41,242 nt of DNA from Saprospiraceae bacterium (GTDB lineage: Bacteria; Bacteroidota; Bacteroidia; Chitinophagales; Saprospiraceae), in the NCBI GenBank assembly GCA_020850225.1, contig JADZFD010000059.1, positions 1 to 41,242 of the forward strand, in the 5' to 3' direction. Under the pieces are notes generated by a model. The model saw only the letters and a program-made list of their open reading frames with translations, did no database searches and was not told where the DNA came from. This document shows positions 33,107 to 41,242 of the stretch, piece after piece. Both the position numbers and the translations under genes were made by a program. Every line of letters begins with the position of its first letter. The stretch's first letter is position 1.

Positions 33107-33114
33107 CAAAAATA
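33107..33114 (-). promoter_or_regulatory. Minus-7 element for the LolC/E-type permease gene
   Basis: The minus strand reads TATTTTTG, lying 13 bases beyond the tyrS element and pointing the other way. Confidence 0.45.
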
Positions 33115-33164
33115 CTGATTTAAGCGATATTATTGAATCGTTCTGAATATTAAAAGATAAATAA

Positions 33165-34436
33165 ATGTTGAATTTCTTAGAAGAATTGAAGTGGCGTGGT
33201 ATGCTACATGACATGACACCTGGAGCAGAAAATGTACTGAATGAAGGGAAGGTAGTAGGTTATATCGGATTTGACCCTACAGCACCCAGCCTGACTATCG
33301 GCAACTATGTGCAGATCATGCTGTTGAAGATGTTTCAGATGTCGGGCCATCAACCCATTATACTTATGGGTGGAGCAACCGGCAGAATCGGAGACCCTTC
33401 ATTTAAAGACAAGGAAAGGGATTTGAGATCCTATGAAGAAGTAGACAGGAATCTCGCATTTCAGAAGGAACAATTTAAAAAATTTCTGGACTTCAGCGGA
33501 CCCAATGCAGCCATCATTGTCAATAACTTTGACTTTTACAATAATATGAATGTTCTGGATTTCCTCAGGGATGTTGGCAAGACACTAACAGTAAGTTATA
33601 TGATGTCCAAGGATTCTGTAAAAACAAGGCTGGAAACGGGTTTATCTTTCACTGAGTTTAGTTATCAGTTATTGCAGGCCTATGATTTTCAACTTTTATT
33701 TGATAAATACAATTGCATACTTCAGATGGGCGGTTCTGACCAATGGGGCAACATTACTTCAGGAACGGAATTTATACGACGCAACATCAACGGAAAAGCT
33801 TATGCTATGACGACACCGTTGCTTACCAAAGCTGACGGCACTAAATTTGGTAAGTCTGAACAGGGAAATATCTGGTTGGACCCCAACCTTACAACGCCAT
33901 ACAAGTTCTATCAGTTTTGGATAAATGCTGCTGATGCCGATCTTCCTAAATTCATGCGGTATTTTTCTTTAAAAACACGCGAAGAAGTAGAAACATTAGA
34001 AGCACAATACGCAGATAATCCGAGAGCCCTCAAGGAGATTCTGTCGGAAGAATTGACCAGACGCATCCATAGTGATACTGACTTTGAGTCCGTGATGCAG
34101 GTAAGTCAGTTGTTGTTTGGAAAAAATACGGATGGGAATGCCCTGAAAGCTATGTCCCTGGAGCAGTTTAGTACAATATCCGAAGAAATACCGACAAAAG
34201 ACATAAATATTGCAGAAACGGGTAACGTAGTGAACATAGTGGACATGTTGGTACATACAGAGATTCTATCCTCCAAATCTGAAGCACGAAAAGCTATTCA
34301 AGGAAATGCAATAACTATAAATAAGGAAAAAATAACATCACATGAGTATATTATCCGCAACGAAGATTTTATACATGGCCGGTTTCTGATGCTCGAAAAT
34401 GGTAAAAAGAATAAGTACCTGGTCCGGAAAATATAA
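33165..34436 (+). CDS. tyrS: Tyrosine--tRNA ligase with altered HIGH motif
   Basis: A 423-residue class I synthetase of normal length. The nucleotide-binding fold starts GYIGFDPTAPSLTIGNY; the HIGH motif position (residues 44-47) reads T-I-G-N, so both usual histidines are missing. Tyrosine recognition residues are present: YQLLQAYDF (Y167, Q171, D174) and QMGGSDQWGN (187-196). The second signature reads KFGKS at 227-231, a normal TyrRS form of KMSKS. The C-terminal S4-like RNA-binding domain spans about 355-423 (LSSKSEARKAIQGNAITINKE). Because all other features are intact it should still be TyrRS, possibly with unusual ATP activation kinetics. It converges on yaaA with a 12-base gap. Confidence 0.93.
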   Translation: MLNFLEELKWRGMLHDMTPGAENVLNEGKVVGYIGFDPTAPSLTIGNYVQIMLLKMFQMSGHQPIILMGGATGRIGDPSFKDKERDLRSYEEVDRNLAFQKEQFKKFLDFSGPNAAIIVNNFDFYNNMNVLDFLRDVGKTLTVSYMMSKDSVKTRLETGLSFTEFSYQLLQAYDFQLLFDKYNCILQMGGSDQWGNITSGTEFIRRNINGKAYAMTTPLLTKADGTKFGKSEQGNIWLDPNLTTPYKFYQFWINAADADLPKFMRYFSLKTREEVETLEAQYADNPRALKEILSEELTRRIHSDTDFESVMQVSQLLFGKNTDGNALKAMSLEQFSTISEEIPTKDINIAETGNVVNIVDMLVHTEILSSKSEARKAIQGNAITINKEKITSHEYIIRNEDFIHGRFLMLENGKKNKYLVRKI

Positions 34437-34448
34437 TGCGTTACCTGC

Positions 34449-35210
34449 CTATGTTCTTATAAAAACATATCGGGAATCGGTACTATTTTCTCTATCATAA
34501 GTATAGCCTTCCGTTGTGAAACCCTCTAAATATTCAGGTTGATGAATTCTGTTTCGGATGATAAAGGCAGCCATTAGTCCTCTTGCACGTTTGGCATTGA
34601 AGGAAATAAATTTTCTTATACCATCTTTCATTTCCAAAAAATCAAAATCTATAACTGGTACAGTTATTTGTTTCAGATTGATAGCCTTGGTATATTCATC
34701 CGAAGCAAGATTTGCTAAAAATTGGCTTTGACTGTTACTGATGGATTCGTTGATATTGTCTGTTATTCTTTTTCGCCAGAAAGCATACAGATTATTATAG
34801 TTTCCTATACTTAAACGTGTTGCCATTTCAAGTCTGTAAGGCAATATAGCATCCAGGGGTTTCAATACACCATACAATCCGGACAAAATCCTAAGGTGGG
34901 TTTGAGCGTACTGGATATCTGATAACTCCATCGGTTGATGATGCAGCCCGGCATATACTTCACCGGTATAACTGAACAATGCCGGATAGCTTTCTTTGTT
35001 CCTTCTCTTATGAAATGTTTGAATCCTCTCCCAGGTCTGCTCAGATAATTTATCACTGAGTTTCATCAATGCTGCCAGTTCCGGTTTTGATAAACGAACT
35101 AAATAATTACTGATTAATTTGGCTTCTTTGAGGAAAAAGGGTTTAGTAAGGGTTTCCTTTGATACAACAAATTCGTTCATTGTCTTGGAAGGAGAAAGAA
35201 TAGCTATCAT
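34449..35210 (-). CDS. yaaA: Peroxide stress protein YaaA (DUF328)
   Basis: A 253-residue protein of the family's usual size. It starts MIAILSPSKTMNEF, the characteristic opening, and carries the conserved internal blocks SDKLSEQTWERIQTFH, PALFSYTGEVYAGL, RILSGLYGVLKPLDAILPYRLEMATRL, VIDFDFLEMKDG and FISFNAKRARGLMAAFII. In E. coli YaaA limits free iron and oxidative DNA damage and binds DNA. It is cytoplasmic with no signal peptide. It is monocistronic here; a terminator belonging to the upstream DUF1573 gene sits between them. Confidence 0.94.
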   Translation of the reverse strand: MIAILSPSKTMNEFVVSKETLTKPFFLKEAKLISNYLVRLSKPELAALMKLSDKLSEQTWERIQTFHKRRNKESYPALFSYTGEVYAGLHHQPMELSDIQYAQTHLRILSGLYGVLKPLDAILPYRLEMATRLSIGNYNNLYAFWRKRITDNINESISNSQSQFLANLASDEYTKAINLKQITVPVIDFDFLEMKDGIRKFISFNAKRARGLMAAFIIRNRIHQPEYLEGFTTEGYTYDRENSTDSRYVFIRT

Positions 35211-35250
35211 ATTTACAAAGTCTATAGAGATTTATAGATGTGTACAAATA

Positions 35251-35295
35251 AAAAAAATGTCTGGTCAAAATATACTCCTGACCAAACATTTTTTT
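35251..35295 (-). terminator. Terminator after the DUF1573 gene
   Basis: TGGTCA (35262-35267) with TGACCA (35279-35284), extended by ATGT/ACAT and flanking A/T runs; on the minus strand the T-run follows the stem 20 bases after the stop codon. It could also act on the opposite strand. Confidence 0.85.
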
Positions 35296-35316
35296 ATTAA
35301 AGCTAAATATTAAATC

Positions 35317-35871
35317 TTAGTTGCCTTTAATCATTGTAGGCGCTGCTGCTGGTACAGACTGGTCCGCTTTTGGTGGCAATACGTTGCCAATCACCTGAAG
35401 AACGTGTGTATCTGATCCTTCATTTGTTGTGATTGTAACAGATTTGTTGATTGGTCCTGTTCTCTTAGTATCATATCTGATTTCTATAGTAGAACTTTGA
35501 CCTGGTGCAATTGGCTCTTTTTCCCAAGTTGGAACTGTACAACCACAAGAACCTCTTGCATTTTTGATAACCAATGGCTCCGTACCTGTATTTGTAAACT
35601 TAACTACTCTCAATGGCTCTCCACCATTTTCGATAGTACCATAATCTACGACTGTAGACTCAAATGTCATTACGGCTTTTGAACTAACAGCTTCAGGACT
35701 TGCCTGAGGTGCATTTTGTGTTTCAGCATTTACAGGAACATTTTTAGCCTCTGCTTTAACAGGAGTTGCTTTTACCTCTTTAACAGGATGTGTAACAACA
35801 GGTGTTGACTTTGTCTGAGCTGTCAAAGAAAAACTCACAAAGCCTAGTAAGATAAATAAAATTTGCTTCAT
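35317..35871 (-). CDS. Secreted DUF1573-domain protein
   Basis: From ATG 35869-35871 the protein is 184 residues: signal peptide MKQILFILLGFVSFSLTAQ, then a Pro/Ala/Val/Lys-rich linker of about 50 residues (KEVKATPVKAEAKNVP), then a DUF1573 immunoglobulin-like domain. Key blocks are FESTVVDYGTIENGGEPLRVVKFTNTGTEPLVI, the cysteine motif GSCGCTVP, and IEIRYDTKRTGPINKSVTITTNEG. The reading frame extends to a TTG at 35898, but that lies at the promoter, so the ATG is preferred. DUF1573 proteins are common, abundant and uncharacterised in Bacteroidota envelopes. It has a good promoter and terminator and is monocistronic, suggesting high expression. Confidence 0.88.
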   Translation of the reverse strand: MKQILFILLGFVSFSLTAQTKSTPVVTHPVKEVKATPVKAEAKNVPVNAETQNAPQASPEAVSSKAVMTFESTVVDYGTIENGGEPLRVVKFTNTGTEPLVIKNARGSCGCTVPTWEKEPIAPGQSSTIEIRYDTKRTGPINKSVTITTNEGSDTHVLQVIGNVLPPKADQSVPAAAPTMIKGN

Positions 35872-35900
35872 AATAATTTTAAATTTTAAAAAATACAATA

Positions 35901-35930
35901 CAAATATAGTACTTTAAATGATATTATCAA
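35901..35930 (-). promoter_or_regulatory. Promoter of the DUF1573 gene
   Basis: The minus strand reads TTG (35928-35930), 19 bases, TATATTTG (35901-35908). The start would be near 35895, leaving a leader of about 25 bases to the ATG at 35871. The remaining AT-rich gap to 36205 shows nothing else. Confidence 0.75.
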
Positions 35931-36205
35931 CAATTATGTTACATTAGCCCCGTTAAATTACTGTTAAATCAATTTTGATTCTGTTAACATTGATTATTGA
36001 TGTATTTAATTTTTTGTATTAATTAAAAGTAAATCAGTAATTTGTACAATAATATAATAAATATACGGAATAGTTGAATATGCATAAAATAATTCAGTAT
36101 GATTGTATAATAAAATTTACCCGAAAAAGCAAATAGTTATTATTGACTAAAATATTTAAAATTATATATTTCAATAATTAAAGTATTGATTACGAATCAA
36201 GTATC

Positions 36206-37813
36206 TTAATACAACATAAATTGTTTGCTGATAACATTCTTACCGCTCACTACCGATAATATGTATACGCCATACGCATATTGGCTTGTGTTGAAAGGAA
36301 GATGGATAAGATTGTCTCTGGTCTGAGAAGTATTGGTCTCTATGTTCAGAACTTCCTTACCAAGCATATCATACAGATGAAAACTCAGTGTCGCATTTTC
36401 AGGAGCCTGATATCTGACAGACAATTGACTTCCCTCCTTTTTAATATCTTTAATCGTTATTGTTCCGACAGGAGTTAAGGTTTCATCACAATATTTACCT
36501 GTTAGAATGTTCAATGTGTTTAGTATGTTGAGCCGGCCTTCTGTCACTGTTTTACCTGTCATTGATGCTTTTTTGTCTACTCCATTAAGGATTGCATCCC
36601 TAATTACTAAGGGAGCTTCCTGAGGTTTTTCTTTAATTAAATCAGAAAAAGTTTGACAGGGAAGCGCATAGAGTAATGCAGCAGCTCCGGCTACCATAGG
36701 AGTAGCAAGGGATGTTCCTGTTGATGTACTGTAATAATTATTGCTTTGCAGATCTGTAGTCAAAATATGATCTCCGGGCGCCGATATATCTACACTTTTA
36801 TATCCATAACCGGTCGAGGCTTCCATTTCATCGTTTTTATTCGATGCATTGACGATGATAAGGTATGGCGATGTACAGGTTGATGGCAGATCACCTACTT
36901 CCTCTACATTATCCGGTTCATTTGTTGTGGCTCCAACTGACAAAATCCCTTCCTTCCCTAATTTATCATACATCCCACACCATGCGGGATAGTCTTCTGC
37001 GAATAAATATGGTGCTCCACCGGAATAGGAAGTTACCACGATGTTGGCTCCTTTGGAACCATTGGTTTGCCTGTATAGTTTTTTCATACTGATGAAATAA
37101 TCCAGTGCTTCAATTATATCACTGATACGGTCTCCTGTTGTTACCGGCAATAATTTGACATTCCAGTTGACTCCGGCGATTCCTGTACTGTTGTTGCCTT
37201 TTGCACCAAGTACACCCAATATATTGGTTCCGTGACTTCTCAGGTCATGATTTCCATTTTTTTTGTTCTGATTCCAGCCGTTGTAGTCATCAATGTATCC
37301 ATTTCCATCATCATCTTTCTTATTGTCCGGAATTTCTTTCGAATTGGTAAAGATATTTTCCTTCAAATCTTCATGCTGAATGTCAAACCCATTATCGATA
37401 ACCCCAATTACAATGTCTTCACCACCGAATGTAGTACCTCCTGTGATATAATTCCAGGTATCAAAAGCCTTGATGTGGTTCAGATAGTATTGTTCAGCCA
37501 ATCTCTTATCATTGGGTCTGATACGGGGAGTAAGTATGCCATTATATGATGATGATAATATTTCGGGCTGTTGCAAACACCATTTAAAAAGATTTTTATC
37601 ATCGCCGGATTCAATTAAAGCAACAGAATTATCTTGTGTAATCCAACGGTATTTTATATTGTTCAAAACACTTTCATGTTCTAACCTATGCAGCAGACCA
37701 ATCATATCCTTCTCATTAATTTCAACAATGACACCAAAATTATCCGTTGACCTTTCCTGAGCAAATAAGCATACTGGCAAAAACAACAACAAATATTGAA
37801 TACAATACTTCAT
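36206..37813 (-). CDS. Secreted S8 (subtilisin-like) serine protease with T9SS sorting domain
   Basis: A 535-residue protease. Signal peptide 1-19 (LLLFLPVCLFAQ). A prodomain-like region covers about 20-105. The catalytic domain has D140 (VIGVIDNGFDIQHEDL), H194 (RSHGTNILGV), the oxyanion asparagine probably N298 (VGATTNEP) and S368 (GTSLATPMVAGAAAL). A calcium-binding-like acidic insert DDDGNGYIDD (167-176) follows the first catalytic block, as in many Bacteroidota subtilases. The last 80 residues (FHLYDMLGKEVLNI, SQYAYGVYILSVVSGKNVISKQFML) form a type A sorting domain, so it is exported by the T9SS. It is monocistronic. The role is probably extracellular proteolysis. Confidence 0.93.
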   Translation of the reverse strand: MKYCIQYLLLFLPVCLFAQERSTDNFGVIVEINEKDMIGLLHRLEHESVLNNIKYRWITQDNSVALIESGDDKNLFKWCLQQPEILSSSYNGILTPRIRPNDKRLAEQYYLNHIKAFDTWNYITGGTTFGGEDIVIGVIDNGFDIQHEDLKENIFTNSKEIPDNKKDDDGNGYIDDYNGWNQNKKNGNHDLRSHGTNILGVLGAKGNNSTGIAGVNWNVKLLPVTTGDRISDIIEALDYFISMKKLYRQTNGSKGANIVVTSYSGGAPYLFAEDYPAWCGMYDKLGKEGILSVGATTNEPDNVEEVGDLPSTCTSPYLIIVNASNKNDEMEASTGYGYKSVDISAPGDHILTTDLQSNNYYSTSTGTSLATPMVAGAAALLYALPCQTFSDLIKEKPQEAPLVIRDAILNGVDKKASMTGKTVTEGRLNILNTLNILTGKYCDETLTPVGTITIKDIKKEGSQLSVRYQAPENATLSFHLYDMLGKEVLNIETNTSQTRDNLIHLPFNTSQYAYGVYILSVVSGKNVISKQFMLY

Positions 37814-37871
37814 ACTGACAGATTATTAAAATTTGAAGGAACTTAGTCCTTTTAGTATTAAACAGAAACTA

Positions 37872-37879
37872 CAAATATA
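37872..37879 (-). promoter_or_regulatory. Minus-7 element for the S8 protease gene
   Basis: The minus strand reads TATATTTG, 58 bases before the ATG. The minus-33 is weak. Confidence 0.5.
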
Positions 37880-38009
37880 ACACAAGTATATCATAAAATA
37901 TTATACCGATCATATTTATAAGTAATATTATTGGACAAACACCATAATATACAAGTGGATAAATAGTAAAATCAAGTTAGAAACTGCCACAATTGCACTA
38001 TGTAAGATA

Positions 38010-39215
38010 TTATAAAGCATTGGCATACCGGAGTCTGGTAAAAAAATACAATACTACAAGACTGAGCCCTGTAAAAATCCAGTATGTTGCCGAAAATCCA
38101 ACAGTGCCAGCCAGTTGCATTCCCAATACAGGTGCTATAATATTAGCTATACCATAAGCCATTGAATACATGGCCATATACTGCCCGCGTCTGTCTTCTG
38201 CCGGCCTTGAAACTGCAAAATTGATCATAAATGGCATTGCAAATAATTCTGCCAATGATATAAAAACGATATACAGAACAGCAAAACCAATCCACAGGAT
38301 GCCGGTACCCAAAATCACAAAACCCAAAATGAGCATCAAACTACCCAATGCAATCATTTCCATATATTTTGTGATATGCTCTATACGCCGTATTACAGGC
38401 ATTTCAATCAAAACAATGATTAAGCCATTCAGACCTATAAGTTGACCGATTTCCGCTTCTGACAAATTAAGTTGTCCTGACCAATATACCGGAACACTGG
38501 TAAATAATTGAAAAAACAGCATCGCCCATATAGCAGTTAACACGATGAATTTGATGTAAGGTACATCCTTATATGCTGACAGTCCTTGTTGAGCGCCATG
38601 GGATGTGGGTGCAGGTTTGTGATCAGGATTGTAAGGCAAATAATAATACAGAATACCCGCAGCGATAACACTTGTCACAGCATTCATAATGAATATCCAT
38701 TTGTACCCGAAGTAATGCGCGATAGCTCCACCTATAGCTGGTCCGATGGCAAATCCAAGATTGATTGCAAATCGCATCAAAGAAAAGGATCTTGTCCTGT
38801 TTTCAGGTTTGGAAAAAATAGCAATGGCGACACTATTTGCTGGACGCAAGGAATCCGCCAGCATCGAAAACAGAAACACACTTATCCAGATAGTAATAAA
38901 AGTAGTGGACACAAGCAGAAACATCAGGAAAACTGCACTACCGAGTAAAGCAATCAACTGAATATAATAATAACCATATTTGTCAGTGAGTTGCCCGCCA
39001 ATATAAGCACCGACTATACTTCCTGCCCCGAAACCCGTCATAATCCATCCTGCTTCAGCGAGCGTATAATTAAATTCTTTAGTCAGGTACAGTGTCATAA
39101 ATGGGAGTACCATAGCTCCTGCCCTATTGACAAACATAATGAGACCAAGGAGCCATATATTCCCGGACAAACCCGAAAATGCATCTTTGTATATGCCTGC
39201 TATGCTTTTATACAT
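38010..39215 (-). CDS. MFS transporter
   Basis: A 401-residue inner-membrane transporter with twelve predicted helices. The loop 2-3 signature is GGQLTDKYGYYYIQL (about residues 73-87), the usual MFS G-x3-D-x2-G motif. Other features are LRPANSVAIAIF and the helix 5 motif FAIGPAIGGAIAHYFG, typical of drug or metabolite efflux members of the DHA1 style. The substrate cannot be read from the sequence. Its start codon overlaps the recN stop by one base (TGATG), so expression is coupled to recN; no functional link is obvious. Confidence 0.88.
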   Translation of the reverse strand: MYKSIAGIYKDAFSGLSGNIWLLGLIMFVNRAGAMVLPFMTLYLTKEFNYTLAEAGWIMTGFGAGSIVGAYIGGQLTDKYGYYYIQLIALLGSAVFLMFLLVSTTFITIWISVFLFSMLADSLRPANSVAIAIFSKPENRTRSFSLMRFAINLGFAIGPAIGGAIAHYFGYKWIFIMNAVTSVIAAGILYYYLPYNPDHKPAPTSHGAQQGLSAYKDVPYIKFIVLTAIWAMLFFQLFTSVPVYWSGQLNLSEAEIGQLIGLNGLIIVLIEMPVIRRIEHITKYMEMIALGSLMLILGFVILGTGILWIGFAVLYIVFISLAELFAMPFMINFAVSRPAEDRRGQYMAMYSMAYGIANIIAPVLGMQLAGTVGFSATYWIFTGLSLVVLYFFTRLRYANAL

Positions 39216-40870
39216 CAGATACCTATCAATTCGCGTGCATTGGCTTTAGCTGTCTCCGTAGGAGGATTACCGCTTAACATTTTTGCAATCTCTATTATAC
39301 GCTCATCTGTGGAAAGCTGCCTGATTGCTGTTACTGTCCTATGCTCCTTATAGTACTTATGTACCCAATAATGTGTCTGTGCCTTTGCCGCTATCTGTGG
39401 AGAATGCGTAATACATATAATCTGATGACTTTGGGCCATGTCAGCCAGCACTCCACCCATTTTCTGAGCTACGTCACCGGAAATACCCGCATCGATTTCA
39501 TCCAGAATCAACGTTGGCAATGTGAGTGCGCCAGCTACAAGGGATTTGATACACAGCGTCAGTCTCGACATTTCACCACCGGATACAGTGTCTTTCAGCG
39601 GTAGAAATGCACTTCCCTTATTTGGTGAAAACAGGAATGAAACCTCATCTTTACCCGTAGGCGTAAAATTACTGACTGCATCCAGACTAACCTTAATAAA
39701 TGCATGCTCCATCGATAGGACGACAAGCATACTGTGTACATTATTTTCAAGGTCTGTAATTACTTTTTTTCTCCTATTACTAAGCTGTTCTGCCAGAATT
39801 CCGAGTTTAGATTCAATATCAGTTATTTGTGACTGAAGTTCCTGAATATGCGAAGTCAAATCTGAATAGCCTTCCAGTTTACTTTGGATATCAGCGGATA
39901 TTTCCAGTAACAAATCAAGTGTATTGACATTGTGTTTTTTCAGCATTCTGTTGATGGTATTCAACCGCTGGGACACAGATTGTATCATTTCCTCGTCATA
40001 GTCCGTTGACTCATATATCCGCATTGCTTCCTTTGCAATGTCTTTGAGCTCTTCCCTGACTGAAAATATCCTATCGTACAAGCTACTATAAGTACTGTCC
40101 AAATCCTTTATACCTGTATATTGATTGAGTATTGACTGGATTTGATTATTTACAGCATACTCGTTGTCCTCAAGAACCTGACCCAGCAGTGCATGATTTT
40201 TTTTAATATCTTCAGATGCAGTCAGTTTTTGTAATATCGACTCAAGTTGCTCCAACTCACCTTCTTTGAGGTTGGCCTGATGAAATTCCTGCATCTGAAA
40301 ATTCAGAAATTCTATTTCCTGATTTGCATTCTGATTTCTGATAATTAATTCATTGTAGTTATGTAAGGATTGTCTGTAAGATTTATACATAGTGCTGTAT
40401 TCAGCAAGTAAAGCTTTGTTATCAGCCAGCGCATCCAGGATCTGCATCTGAAAAACCGGTTTCTGGATATCAAGCGTATCAAATTGCTGATGAATATCGA
40501 CCAACTGTTCAGCCAAAACCTGAAGCACATCAAGTGTAACGGGTGAATCATTCACAAAAGCCCTGCTCTTGCCATTGGGTGCAATTTCACGACGGATGAT
40601 CATTTCATCATGATAATCAATTCCCTCATCCTCAAAATAAGACTTAAGGTCATAAACTTTAACATCAAACGTAGCTTCAACATAGCATTTAATATCCTGA
40701 TTGTAAAGCACTTTTGAATCAGCTCTTTTGCCTCTTATCAACTCAAGTGCGCCCAGAAGAATAGATTTTCCAGCACCTGTTTCTCCTGTGATAATAGTCA
40801 GTCCATCCGTAAATCCAATACTAAGCTTATCAATAATGGCATAATTTTGAATTTCAATATTTTTCAGCAT
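39215..40870 (-). CDS. recN: DNA repair protein RecN
   Basis: A 551-residue SMC-like ATPase of the normal RecN length that acts in double-strand break repair. Residues 1-20 (MLKNIEIQNYAIIDKLSIGF) are the standard opening. Walker A is GETGAGKS at 29-36. The central part (about 150-380) is a long antiparallel coiled coil. The signature motif is DTVSGGEMSRL and Walker B LILDEIDAGISGDVA, followed by the H-loop ICITHSPQIAAKA. The MFS gene overlaps its stop by one base. A minus-7 element lies upstream at 40923-40930. No SOS-type operator was recognised. Confidence 0.96.
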   Translation of the reverse strand: MLKNIEIQNYAIIDKLSIGFTDGLTIITGETGAGKSILLGALELIRGKRADSKVLYNQDIKCYVEATFDVKVYDLKSYFEDEGIDYHDEMIIRREIAPNGKSRAFVNDSPVTLDVLQVLAEQLVDIHQQFDTLDIQKPVFQMQILDALADNKALLAEYSTMYKSYRQSLHNYNELIIRNQNANQEIEFLNFQMQEFHQANLKEGELEQLESILQKLTASEDIKKNHALLGQVLEDNEYAVNNQIQSILNQYTGIKDLDSTYSSLYDRIFSVREELKDIAKEAMRIYESTDYDEEMIQSVSQRLNTINRMLKKHNVNTLDLLLEISADIQSKLEGYSDLTSHIQELQSQITDIESKLGILAEQLSNRRKKVITDLENNVHSMLVVLSMEHAFIKVSLDAVSNFTPTGKDEVSFLFSPNKGSAFLPLKDTVSGGEMSRLTLCIKSLVAGALTLPTLILDEIDAGISGDVAQKMGGVLADMAQSHQIICITHSPQIAAKAQTHYWVHKYYKEHRTVTAIRQLSTDERIIEIAKMLSGNPPTETAKANARELIGI

Positions 40871-40922
40871 ATCTGATATTAATGTATTAAACGATTTGGG
40901 CTGTAATGTCCAATTTGAGGTG

Positions 40923-40930
40923 CAAATTTA
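40923..40930 (-). promoter_or_regulatory. Minus-7 element for recN
   Basis: The minus strand reads TAAATTTG, 53 bases before the recN ATG. The minus-33 is unclear. Confidence 0.5.
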
Positions 40931-41220
40931 CTGAATATAAAATTGTGTGATTACATCATTGGTTCAATAAATCTTTAAAATAACATATTTTACAGCTTCA
41001 TTCTTTAATTAAGCTTAAGTATTTTGTCCGTAGACTTACGTGGATGCAATGTTCCTAACCAGCGTTAATCTGACATTTACTCAAGTAATTGGTACAATAA
41101 CAAAATAGTTTTAATGAGCATCTGTGATTTTTGATTGAATTATCTAATTTTAAAAAATTATATTTCATTATAAACCATAAAAAAATCATATGATCAAAAT
41201 AAAATTTTCAGAAAATAGAT

Positions 41221-41228
41221 TAACTTTG
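41221..41228 (+). promoter_or_regulatory. Minus-7 element for a gene beyond the right edge
   Basis: TAACTTTG on the plus strand, 14 bases from the window end, implies a rightward gene starting just outside. The rest of 40931-41220 is AT-rich and I see no gene, RNA or strong hairpin in it. Confidence 0.45.
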
Positions 41229-41242
41229 TGCTTTAATAACCA

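Noticed and set aside
38586-38948. Plus-strand 120-codon reading frame
   Set aside because: Antisense to the MFS gene; Cys/His-rich by chance, with no start signals.
1-41242. tRNA, rRNA, insertion sequence or prophage genes
   Set aside because: I scanned by eye for T-loop motifs, transposase motifs and phage modules and recognised none; a tRNAscan or ISfinder run could still find something I missed.

Overview
The window is a chromosomal segment from a low-GC Bacteroidota bacterium. Three things point there. Perfect or near-perfect TAnnTTTG minus-7 elements, several with TTTG or TTG 18-20 bases further upstream, precede many genes. Several secreted proteins end in type IX secretion (T9SS) type A sorting domains. 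Rho has a long low-complexity insertion and bS6 a long C-terminal tail. A Saprospiria/Chitinophagia-type member is my best guess from protein style, but the family is inference. No insertion sequence, prophage, CRISPR array or tRNA was recognised; this is mostly core genome.

Layout. 1-1210 (minus): a small secreted protein followed by a truncated secreted GEVED-type adhesin-like protein. 1606-4900 (minus): rnpA, an 855-base non-coding gap with an iteron-like direct-repeat array, rpmH and rho. 5145-8964 (plus): serS, a YugP-like membrane zinc peptidase, frr, and an ECF sigma factor with a small putative anti-sigma partner. 9036-12542 (minus): a large outer-membrane barrel candidate of unknown function. 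12717-14596 (plus): a class-III aminotransferase overlapping a spermidine-synthase-like methyltransferase. 14741-15967 (minus): the rpsF-rpsR-rplI ribosomal operon. 16370-17416 (minus): galM. 17579-18656 (plus): two small T9SS-exported proteins, one of them little more than a sorting domain. 18715-19122 (minus): a 6-pyruvoyl-tetrahydropterin-synthase-type enzyme. 19381-20517 (plus): DNA polymerase III delta-prime. 20623-23021 (minus): fbp followed by a secreted esterase.

23698-25472 (plus): a membrane-anchored OmpA-domain protein with a membrane-anchored coiled-coil protein carrying two copies of an HhH-like domain. 25699-30128 (plus): a complete tripartite efflux operon (TolC-like, HlyD/MacA-like, MacB/FtsX-like permease, ATPase). 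30221-30318 (plus): an SRP 4.5S RNA gene, then fsa/tal (transaldolase family). 31073-33053 (minus): a LolC/E-type permease overlapping a zincin-like protein. 33165-34436 (plus): tyrS with an altered HIGH motif. 34449-35871 (minus): yaaA and a DUF1573 protein. 36206-37813 (minus): a secreted S8 protease with a T9SS tail. 38010-40870 (minus): recN overlapping an MFS transporter. A lone plus-strand minus-7 element at the right edge points to a gene just outside.

Most transcription units can be delimited from the sequence. Strong hairpin terminators follow frr, rpmH, the HhH gene and the DUF1573 gene, and bidirectional ones separate the convergent pairs at 14.7 kb and 18.7 kb. Promoter positions also correct several starts: the T9SS mini-protein at 17579, fsa at 30343 and DUF1573 at 35871. 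The most interesting items are the repeat array between rpmH and rnpA, the sorting-domain-only secreted protein, the OmpA/tandem-HhH pair, the TyrRS lacking both HIGH histidines, and the SRP RNA gene in an otherwise blank gap.
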